64,000 nt of DNA, taken from positions 464,276-528,275 of the forward strand of contig MNCI01030955.1 of assembly GCA_015680685.1 (NCBI GenBank), in the 5' to 3' direction. The DNA is from Gnetum montanum (lineage: Eukaryota; Streptophyta; Gnetopsida; Gnetales; Gnetaceae). The translations under genes were made by a program, and so were the position numbers. The notes below the pieces were generated by a model. It saw nothing but the letters and a program-made list of their open reading frames with translations. It made no database searches and had not been told where the DNA came from. Below are positions 11,801 through 20,540 of this stretch, piece by piece (position 1 is the stretch's first letter; the number at the start of each line of letters is the position of its first letter).

Positions 11801-12668
11801 GCTTGACAATGTTTGTTGTCAGGAGCTCGCCTTCGATGGGACCCTACGGAGCCCATTGACTTGGACACAGTGGAGCCTTCATCAGACGGGGCGGTCGTGC
11901 CATGCAACATTTATGAGGAAATGCGTAAATTTGTGTTACGCTTGACTCGCTCCTTGTGGGAGAGTCGGAGTGTCAATGAAGACCTCTGGAAGAGACTACA
12001 GAGGTTAGAGAAGGAAAGGGTGTCTCTGACCAAAGAGGTCGGAGACNNNNNNNNNNNNNNNNNNNNNNNNNNNNNNNNNNNNNNNNNNNNNNNNNNNNNN
12101 NNNNNNNNNNNNNNNNNNNNNNNNNNNNNNNNNNNNNNNNNNNNNNNNNNNNNNNNNNNNNNNNNGGGGCGAGACTACAGTCCCTACCTTCTTCCCTGAA
12201 CCGCCCCGATGGACTAGTGTGGAGAAAGGGAAGGTGAAGGCTGGAGCTGATCTGGGGAATGGTGTATGGTCTGAATTAACTGAAGATGAAATTATGCAGT
12301 GCCTATGGGTCGGTTTAGATCAGCTTCCATTTGCTGCAGAAGCAGGACCATCGCAAGTAAGTTTGGGTGTTATTGACTTTAAATTTTCTGATTTATCCTA
12401 TTATGGCTTTTCCTTATGTATTTACTGTATATAGGTACAAGGAGTGGATGAAGAAGGCAAACAGGATGGCAAGCAAGTATAGGAAGAAGAGCATAATGAC
12501 GCAGACCATCATCTTGAGGAGCCAGCGTTGGAGCAAGGACCTCATGAAGATGATATTCCTGATAAAGGAATACCTTCTAGAAGGGATGGCCCACTTGAGG
12601 ATGATTTCTTAGCCTTAGAGGCAGACCTAAGGGATACAGGTGACAGTGGTACCAGGGGGGATGCGTAA
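8873..12668 (+). pseudogene. Antisense spliced accessory gene of element A (8 exons)
   Basis: I derive eight exons: 8873-8991, 9284-9733, 9821-10095, 10218-11249, 11350-11529, 11598-11726, 11823-12356 (contains the N gap) and 12435-12668. Every intron is GT-AG, five donors read GTAAG, and all phases agree (2,2,1,1,1,1,0), so the exons join in one frame of about 980 codons. The start is the ATG after the TATA box at 8734, and the first exon is short and basic. The middle exon has a VNFDIDAQLFADLFGVP motif and a helical segment near 10745-10930. The last exons are acidic. Stops at 10697, 10736, 10931 and 12480 disable this copy. I recognise no enzymatic domain; the LFGVP style recalls extra ORFs of other plant Ty3/gypsy elements. 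The same exons occur in element D on the strand opposite gag. Because the gene is antisense to the element's RNA, its introns are not spliced from the genomic RNA and survive transposition. Function is unknown. Confidence 0.75.
12047..12165. other. Assembly gap (N run)
   Basis: 119 undetermined bases lie inside exon 7 of the antisense gene. The open frames before and after the gap differ in phase, so the true gap length is probably not 119. Confidence 0.99.
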
Positions 12669-13342
12669 TTGTTATTTACGCATGATTTTATTTGTGAAAT
12701 TTAACAATGGCCATATAAATGTTGGTGAGATTAATCATGGGATTCTCTGTATGCTTTTAAATGTTATTTTATGTCTTTTTTTTCATTTTATATTTTATTT
12801 ATGCAAAGCGTAAACATATTTGAATAAGTTTCGTTATTATGACTATGGAATGGGATTGCTTAGTTTAAGGCCACCGCGGGCCGTCATGTAGCGTTTGCGT
12901 AAGATACAAGTGGATTAACTAGTTTTTGGCCGTTGTGGGCCTTTGCTAGTTTAAGGCCATTGCGGGCCATCACTAGTTTTAGGCCGTTGCAGGCTGTTTG
13001 CGTAAGTCTAAAAGTGTAATTGATAACAATGTAGACATTTGTGTAACTGTGCTAATATGACTAATAACAGTCAAGGAGTGTAAATGGCATAAAATGAGGG
13101 ATGTAAATAGCGTAATGGACAGAAAGCATAAGTATATGTATGTACATTAAAGTAAACTATCAATCGAATTTGATAAGTGTACGCGGAAAACTAGTGGAAG
13201 TATGATGATGCGCATAAATGCCACTTAGATCAATCGCTAATTCACAATTGTTTCTTGATGGCCTTTACGTTCAGTGATGCGTAAGGGTAGGGAGATTTAT
13301 GATTGACTCCTCCATACTATCTTCCTGAAATGGTAGGTCGGC
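12669..13342. other. Spacer between convergent genes of element A
   Basis: The antisense gene (plus) and the gag-protease gene (minus) end facing each other here. The spacer has no open frame of note. It is rich in GCGTAA/TTACGC: about 12663, 12676, 12808, 12895, 12998, 13110 and 13278. It also contains the hairpin repeat array listed next. Confidence 0.6.
12859..12996. repeat. GGCC hairpin tandem repeat
   Basis: Four imperfect units follow the pattern CTAGTTTAAGGCC-N6-GGCC. The inner part is a palindromic stem whose arms are kept while the loop varies: GGCCACCGCGGGCC, GGCCGTTGTGGGCC, GGCCATTGCGGGCC and GGCCGTTGCAGGC. Element D has the same repeat at the same place, between protease and the 3' end of its antisense gene (59405-59552). 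Confidence 0.75.
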
Positions 13343-14923
13343 CTAGGCTAGGCTATCATCATTCATTTCGATTTGTTCAGGAGTTCGGACATGAGCTTGG
13401 TTCTTGGGCATCTCGATCTCCGAACCCCGTTCCTCCTCTATATTGTTGACAGTCCTAGGAGTCATTTCATCACCATGTATTACAACTGCTCCCCCTACAT
13501 AAGGGAGGTGAATCTCTTGATGTATTAGTGATGAAACTGCCCTCAATTGGGCTAGCCAGGACCTCCCTAGGATCGGGTTGAAGCTGGGCATCTCCTCGAC
13601 AACGAGAAATGTGGTGTCTGTTGGGAATTGATCCCCTGCCACGAATTCGATACGCACCATCCCCTTGACTTGCACCCGTGCCCCGTTGAATGACTTTAGG
13701 CACGATGTCATTGTAGGACTGATCTGGTCGATCAGGCCCAACTTATCCACTATAAGATAAGGGATGACATTCGTAGCCACGCCATCATCAACGTGCACTC
13801 TCCGGATCCGATATTGACCAACCTGGATGGTGATAAACATGGGTTCTGTCATTACTTGACCTTTCTCTAGATCATTTTTGATGGATTTATCATGAAAGGT
13901 CAGAGGGGTTGGTTTAGGTTGCTCAGTGGCAGAAGGAAGCATGACAACATGTATCTCTTCCTCCTCTGCTGGTAAGCTTTCATCCACCGGTATGGATGTT
14001 AGCATATGAACTATAGCCTCATGGTGCTTTTGGGACGTCATAAGTAGATCATAAAGGCTCAACGTTGTGTTCTTCTATTTCAAAGCTTGCTTGACATGCG
14101 TAAATGCGTCGAGGAGATCCCACTCTCGGCTGGGTTGTTTATCCCCTCTGTCTTTTTCCATTCGCCCTAAGAGACGAATCTCCCGAGGCGGAATAGCGTC
14201 AATCAGAGAGTTGTGTTTTTTCCTGCCGAGGGGAGGTGACTACGTTTCTGTACCCTTGTCTTACCTAGAAGGCATAGGCGCAGGGACAGAGGCCAAGGGC
14301 CTGGGCTTAGGGAAGCCTAGCGTAACGTGGTTTTTGGCTGCATTAATGGACGCATCTCCTTCCTTTTGTTTATTGAGTGGCGATGGATGGTTTTGGTTAG
14401 AGATTTGCCCCTGTGTAAAAGGAGCAACCGGTGGTTTTGGTACTTTGAGGATGAAAGGCGCTTTAGATGTAGGCGCGGACGTGGCCACGGCTTTACTGTT
14501 AGTGCGAGGCTAAGTTAAATCTGGAGAAGGCGCCTGAATGACAAAGGGCGACCTTGAGACGCCACTGGCTGTTGGTGAAAAGCCTGTCCCCCGAGGTGAA
14601 CTAGTAGGCACGCGTAAAACGAAGGGCTGTTTAGGCAGTACCTTCCCTTCACTGTCCGTACTCACCACGTTGATTGTGTAGGGTGCGTTATTTGCGTTTA
14701 ACGAATCCTTATACACGTGTAACGCCTGGTTTTCAAGATGCATTGGACTACTACCATCTAGTTTCAGAGAACCATCGTCAATCATGTGTTGAATGTCGTC
14801 TTTCAACGCCCAGCAGTAATCTGTGTCGTGACCACACAACTGGTGGTAGTCACAGAAATGGTCCAGCCTGAAGGACCTTGAAACTAGTGGTTCGTCAAGT
14901 AGGGCTAAAGAAGGATTCTTCAA
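13343..14923 (-). pseudogene. Element A gag zinc finger and protease
   Basis: The upper part has the Tat-type knuckle FCDYHQLCGHDTDYCWALK (C..H...GH.T..C..L), followed by a low-complexity Pro/Ser linker with VYKDSLNANNAPY and PFVLRVP. After in-frame interruption the lower part (14062-13343) is a retropepsin-like domain: VHVDDGVATNVIP at the active-site position (D-D-G rather than D-S/T-G), then LKSFNGARVQVKG and FNPILGRSWLAQL. The flap and the ILGR region are typical. The frame is about one base off the gag core above 15025. Element D carries the same blocks in the same order (57592-59168). The changed active-site residue may be a mutation of this family, since D reads D-N-G. Confidence 0.8.
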
Positions 14924-15024
14924 TAGTTCACAATGACGCCTGTGATGCTTCAGAGCTTCTTCAGATACCTTCTTAGTTTGAATGTATCCTACCCCTAATA
15001 GTTGTTTTAACAGTTCCGAATGTT

Positions 15025-16518
15025 TTACAGGCAGGGCTGTATACTTTGAGCGATCTTTACGCTCAAAGTTTGGCTTTGGCTAGGGGGCTTTTCAGAGGTA
15101 GCTGTGTCTTGGCTGGTGCTGCTCGCACTAGCCGTGGTCTCAGGAGACGCCGTGGATGCCTTCTTGTTTTTGTTCTTAGCACTTTTAGCCAGCGCAGCTA
15201 CCATCGTTGTTGTTGCTTTACCTTTGTCTTTGCCTTTGTTGTTAGCATTTTTATATGCGACATACGCCGGGTCTTTGCTGGCCTCTGCAACATCCTGAAT
15301 GCTCTTAGTTTGGGCAAAGGCTTGATGTAAGGAGCTAGGGGAAAAGTAATACAACTTAGACTTGATAAATTTGTTAACTTCTCCTTTGAAAATGGTCAGC
15401 AAATGGGCCTCCGCGATTGGTTCATGGATTTCTTTCAAAGTAGCACTCCATCGCTGTATAAACTTTTGGACTGGTTCGAGTGAGTCCTATTTCACTCCCA
15501 TAAGTTGATCGAATGTGACCTCCGGCTTTAGGTTGTATTTAAAGTGAGTCACGAATTGTGTCAGAAGCTCTTCCAAGGTTAAGATGGAAGAGCAAGGGAG
15601 GGCTCGATACCAATCCAAAGCTTTCCCTGCAAGAGACATTACAAAGACACGGATGATTGTATGAGGCCATTTTTGTAGCAACAAGGATTCAGATCTAAAG
15701 ATAACCAGATGTGCGTTAGGATCTCCCTCCCCATTATATTTAGTGAAGTGGGGTAAGGAAATCCCTGGGGGCAACGACAGCATCGGAACCGCTGGACTAA
15801 AGGGATCATCCTGATAGAAATCCATGATCTGTATAGTGTCCGAGCCAGCGGCCTTAAGGCGTCTAACCTCCTCGGTGAGGGTTTGAATAAGTAAGAAAGC
15901 TTGATCTAAGCCTGTTGATGAAGATGTTTGTGCAGGAGGAGCAGGGGGTTGACCTGAAAGAGCGGTGCTAGGCAGTGAAAATGGAGGGATGGCTTGCCCG
16001 GCAGGCAACGAAGTGGGGATCCCTACAGATGAAGCTGCCTGCGAAGACCACCACCCACTGGGTTGAGCAGAGAAATTGGCCACTGCCGACTGCATGGGAT
16101 AGAGATTATAAGGATATTGTGAGACCATTTGCGGGACCTACGTGGTGGATGCAACTAAGGGTTGCACACCATATAGCACAGACTGGTAGTATTGTGCCAC
16201 AGGTGTGATCCACTGACTCGCGGTGGGTTGTTGGACGGATGTCTGTGGCTGAGCGGTAGCTGTGATCTGTTGCCTTGGAGGGGGCGACAACGATAAGGTC
16301 TGGACTAGATTTTGTACCGGGCGAGTTGTAGGCATGGCATGAGGTTGTACTTGGGGGATGTAATAGGGTGCGGTGGACACAGGCACCACCGATGGAATAT
16401 TGATTACGTGCGGTGACGAGACTGCCCCCATGTTATTTTGGGATGGTATTTGCACCTGCAGGACAGATGATTGTGTAGTGGCCTGCGGGATGACAAGAAT
16501 GTGAGTTTGAGTGGTCAT
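15025..16518 (-). pseudogene. Element A gag (capsid core)
   Basis: From 16518 downward there is a Pro/Gln/Thr-rich N-terminal region. At about 15900-15490 follows the retrotransposon gag core: MDFYQDDPFSPAVPM, PHFTKYNGEGDPNAHLVIF, MSLAGKALDWYRALP, and LEELLTQFVTHFKYN. It is followed by a Lys-rich tail. This matches the Retrotrans_gag family (nucleocapsid/capsid assembly). One TAG at 15487 breaks the frame, and the reading frame shifts again before the zinc finger at about 15000. Confidence 0.85.
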
Positions 16519-16565
16519 GGCTGGATTAAGGTGGGCGGCTTCTCCTGCGAGAGGAAACAGGGGAT

Positions 16566-17015
16566 TTATGTACGTATGGGGACTAAGAGTGTGGTATGAA
16601 TGTTCAGACTGGGCTGCGAGCTCATTTGTTCTAGCATGGATCGCGTAGCCTGACTCTTAGCCATGACCAGTTGGGTCAGGATTTCGTGATAATGCTCAGT
16701 TAGGGAGATAATGTCGTAAGTGGTGGGGGTAAAATCTTGACCCCCTCTGTGGACCAGCTCAAAATTTCGTTTCACTTCGATCTCGGCTCGGCTAAGAGCA
16801 AGCTTTGTTTGGATCTTGACGTAGATGAAATTATATTCCTCAGAGGTCACGATAGTGAATACGGGCTCTTTGCCCTACAATCTTAATGAACGATGCGACG
16901 GTCCCTGAGGTCTTATAACTACAGAAGCTGGTCCAGTGGCGGCGATGGGATTCACAGATGTGGCACACGAATCGGTAGTGGTCATGGCAGCTGTGGTTGT
17001 GTATGCAGAATCCAT
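16566..17015 (-). pseudogene. Upstream ORF (gag N-terminal extension or ORF0) of element A
   Basis: An ATG at 17015 opens about 150 codons with one TAG near 16880. The recognisable block reads SEEYNFIYVKIQTKLALSRA then EVKRNFELVHRGGQDF and TTYDIISL. Element D has the homologous ORF at 55507-55908 (EENYNFICAKIQ, EAKREFKLIHYNGKEY). In both elements it ends out of frame with the gag core, but by different offsets. It could be a separate small protein, or the N-terminus of gag after independent indels. Confidence 0.6.
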
Positions 17016-17243
17016 TGATCAGATAGATTAACGACAATAGGCGACTGGATCTAAAGGCGACGAACAAAGAAGATCACAATTAGGCTTTTTACGCTGTAGG
17101 ATTACAAAGGAATCATTACAGTGATCAATCTACACCACACTATTTTTCGTAAACTTCCCTAGAGGTATTACATTTACGTTTTTAGAGACGCGGGTACAAA
17201 TTGCTTACAGGGCTACCAGTAAAAAATACGAATTGGAGGTTCA

Positions 17244-17262
17244 GGCCCTCCTTCTAGTGCCA
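17244..17262 (-). other. Primer-binding site of element A
   Basis: Six bases inside the 5' LTR the minus strand reads TGGCACTAGAAGGAGGGCC. It starts with the TGG that pairs with a tRNA CCA end. Element B has TGGCACTAGGAGGACC at the same distance from its LTR. I do not assign the tRNA. Confidence 0.75.
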
Positions 17263-17268
17263 GAAAAC

Positions 17269-18828
17269 TGTAACGACGGAAAATGCCGGTAGCTGGAAAA
17301 TACCAAACAAAAATCCGTGTACACAATCTTAACCACAGATCCGTGTGAGGGCCATGCTGGGGAAAACGAATCCGCAGTGCCTTGAACGGTCTTGTCGATC
17401 AGACAGGGACTTACTCAATCAGTAAATCGACGAATGTTGTAGATATTCCGTGGAACAATCTGATTTGATGAATCGCCAAAGGAGAAGAAAACAATGTAGA
17501 TAACAACAACATCAACACGACAAGAAGGATCGAATTTAAGGAAAATGTGCAATTCCAAGATCTGTACTTTGACCCAAAAACTGGGTATATTATATAAAAA
17601 TTTCCAATGGAAAAGCTCCACTTATCTTGTGCGAAACATACACAAAATAACAAGAAAATTGTTCAACAAGGAGTACAGAATGGAGTTCGATCTACCTCGT
17701 AAGTCAGAGATGGGATGCAAGGAAGGTCAAGCTCTAACGTCTATCGATCAACTGTTTCTAATCAATAAAACTTGCAAACCGCACCAGATGATCTTTCGAT
17801 CTTTGATCTACTCCTTTTGCCTTGGGTAGTCTCTGCTCAAAACTGCCAATGATCGCCAATGGAGAGAGAGCTATGTCTTCGCCAAAGGACTGATCGCTCC
17901 TACTGCAAATGCCCAAGCAAAATGTCTTCTGTTTCTGCTAGAAGACGATGCTACCAAAAGTTGAAGATGCCGAGCTCTTTTTGTTTCTTCGTCAACTGGA
18001 GTATTTATAAGTTCGACAACATGCGGAGAAGGCATGGCCCGGATGACACGTGTCCTGAACCTTCAAAATACCATTGACTTGGTAAACTTTATGTTGAAAT
18101 TGGCCACGTTGTGTCACGTTTTGAGAAGGGGGGCAAGGTACGCTGTCGACCACTTCTGCTAAAGCTGCTTCATGATTACGCACAATACGCTCATCAGCGT
18201 GTTGTGCGTGTGAATAATAGGTGCGTGTCTGGTGAGCTACATTACGCTCGTCCACGCTATGTTGTGTGGCAAAGCGTAGTAAAACATAGAAATAGTTGAT
18301 CCAAGCTGTTTTTATGCTCATTTATGCTGCAAAGCGTAATAGAGCGTAAGATGGTCAACTTTACAATGAATTTACGCTTGCCTACGATGCGTAGCGTAAT
18401 GAGCGTAAAGCGACCAATTTGCAAAAAAGAAGAGATCAATCTACTGCGCTTCTTTTGACTCTGACTTTGCTTTTCTTGAAGCTCGTTACGCTGCTCCACG
18501 TAACAGAGCATAAACTCGGTCTTGAACAAAATATTTAGCAGAATGTGTGACAAGTCTTAAACTTTAAGCTTCGTCAAAATTTCCGAAGTGAGTTACTTTC
18601 TACTATCGGGCTATGTTAAACAGAGTTACGCCGAGCGACACTACACTACGTTGCGTAATGTAGCGTAAAAAGAGAGAGAACAAAGTAAGGTTAAAATTTG
18701 CAAGAAACTTGGATACTTGATGCTGTGTGCCTCTTTGCCTTCCTCTATCTTCTAGATTTCTGCCTCGAACCTTCACCCGAATTGTGAATCTTCGCCTGAG
18801 GCCGATTCGCAATTTTTACGGTGTTTCA
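17269..18828 (-). repeat. 5' LTR of element A
   Basis: This is the coding-strand 5' LTR (begins at 18828, ends at 17269), 1560 bp like its partner. The TATA box on the minus strand is at 18001-18009. Eleven exact GCGTAA/TTACGC copies lie between 18176 and 18668; several sit at different sites from those in the 3' LTR because single copies have been lost or gained by transitions. Confidence 0.92.
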
Positions 18829-18833
18829 CTATA
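18829..18833. repeat. Right target-site duplication of element A
   Basis: CTATA follows the terminal CA and repeats 1776-1780. Confidence 0.9.
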
Positions 18834-19161
18834 GATTTTTGGCACTAGGAGGACCTTCACCCAAGATCTTTACCAAATCCTTCTTTGCCCCTTTTGAAAT
18901 AATTTTTTTCTTTTTCCAAGTTTAAGCTCTAAAAAGAACCATTTAAAAACCAAGGAAACCAACATTACTGCTCATTTCCTTGCAACAAATACCTAGTGTA
19001 TCACTTGGAAGTAATTTGGATGTTCATAGAATTTTCAAAGCAGTTGCTAGATTTTTTAGAGCCAACATGGTTGCTTACAAAACCTACTACTTTTCCTCAT
19101 GGAAACCTACCTTTGTGTGTTCTAAAGGCTAGTGTGGTTTTATTCCAAAAACGCAAACCCT
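18834..19161 (+). other. Leader of element B with primer-binding site
   Basis: This is the host sequence resuming after A. TGGCACTAGGAGGACC at 18840-18855 is a primer-site-like sequence 6 bases past B's LTR end, on the plus strand. The remaining 300 bp carry no open frame. The leader stops where the LTR of element C begins, so B's gag is not joined to it here. Confidence 0.6.
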
Positions 19162-20540
19162 TGTAGCACCTAAAAAATGCGATTATTGAACAATAAAAAA
19201 TTCCATGCATAGAATAGCTTTAAATCCAAATCCCAAGGGCCTTCGTAAAAAAAATAGGATCTGAGGTGCCTTGGATAGTCCATCAAATCACCCAAGGACT
19301 TTCAAAAGTGTAAATAGGGGTAACAAAGTAAAAAAAAATTAATACATATTTGAAAATAAATGCACAGAATAGGAAAAAACTATGTTATAACTTGCACAAA
19401 AAAAACTTTAATCTTTATTTTGATAATAATAAAGAGGGCTCAAGAATGTATACAAGATGTGCTTGAGGAAGCAAGGGGTTCACTTTGCTAGGGGTTTAGA
19501 TTCTATTGAAATTAATGGCTTTGAATGCCATAGTCAACTTCGCGATCTAGAGGTTCCACAATTTCCAATGTTATCAAACCATATTACACTCAATAGATCT
19601 GCAACATTGGTGATGTAAGGGGATGAGATGTGTGAGCTGCCTAGAAGAGTCATGCTAAAAGTCTCAAAGCCCACTATGCTTAGTGTTGGTGCAAAATGCC
19701 ACACAATATTAGGGGATCAAACAATGGTTACAACGGTTGCAGGTTCCACACTAGGGATGATTCAAAAGCTTTGTGTTTGCAGGTTCTCCAAAGCTCTTGA
19801 ATGCAAAAATATGGCCAAGTATGAAAAAGAGTGAAATCTTTCTATTATGTTGTAGCTTGGGTTTTCTAGGTTTCATGGCCATCAATTTTGTTGTAGATTT
19901 TGACATAATTGCTGATAGATTTCTGCTATGTATAGGTGTTGCAAGTGTACAAATCCAACAAGGTTACTATATATGGTAAATTTTGATACCTCCATATCAT
20001 CAAAATCATTCTTTTTACCAAAAATAGTAAATGGGAATTTTGCCCACACTGTCTTCTTCCACCCATGCTAGGCCTTCCAATAGCAATGCTGAGGTGTAGG
20101 ATCAATGCTAAAGCTAGAGTAATGCTAAAATTTTAGGCCATGATGAAGCAATGCTAGGGAAAAGGTGAAACGCTAGGGAGTGAAGGAGTTATACCCCCCA
20201 ATGCTAGGCATAGGTGGGGTTATAACCCCTAATAAGTATCTCCAACACAGTAAAATTTATACCACACAAAAAACCCATTAAAATGTTGATTTTGGTAGTC
20301 CAAAAGGGACTTTCAACCATTCCAAGCTCAAATATAGGCATAATATGACCTTTTTCACTTAAGGGTTGAGGCTTTGATTAATTATGAGGCATTTTTCAGC
20401 CAAAAAAGCTAAAGTATGTGAAATTACATTTCTTGGATTGTAATCTTTAAATTTTACAATGAAGTTTTAGCCTTGAGTTTCATGGGGTGAGGGTTACAAT
20501 GTCAAAAAAAGTTACAACATGCATTTTTAGTGGTGTTTCA
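19162..20540 (-). repeat. 3' LTR of Tat-like element C
   Basis: On the minus strand it begins TGAAACACCACTAAAAATGC and ends GGTGCTACA. It is the inverted relative of the B LTR (see 415-1780). It is strongly AT-shifted. The sequence inside 20540 resembles the end of A's internal region just inside its 3' LTR (shared blocks around 'aagaatac' and 'aaaca'), which fixes the orientation. No target-site duplication can be shown because the other end is missing. Confidence 0.6.

Larger units (their letters stand above)
1781..18828 (-). mobile_element. Element A: complete Tat-lineage Ty3/gypsy retrotransposon
   Basis: Two 1560-bp LTRs (TG...CA), a 5-bp target-site duplication, a primer-binding site, a polypurine tract and a full set of gag, protease, RT, RNase H, second RNase H and integrase domains on the minus strand define a complete element of about 17 kb. 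The second, archaeal-type RNase H between RNase H and integrase, and the C..H...GH.T..C zinc finger in gag, are hallmarks of the Tat branch. Unusually, a multi-exon gene on the plus strand (8873-12668) separates protease from RT. The coding regions carry stops, so this copy is not autonomous now. The LTRs differ by about two dozen substitutions in their first ~385 bases by eye, nearly all transitions, so the insertion is not recent. Confidence 0.92.

Noticed and set aside
8873-12668. Interpretation of the antisense gene as a host gene that A inserted next to or captured once
   Set aside because: It lies wholly inside A between protease and RT, and the same gene in the same position occurs in the diverged element D.
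413-20540. B and C LTRs as the two ends of a single element around A
   Set aside because: They are inverted relative to each other, and the sequence inside 20540 matches the 3' internal end of a minus-strand element, so they belong to two different elements.
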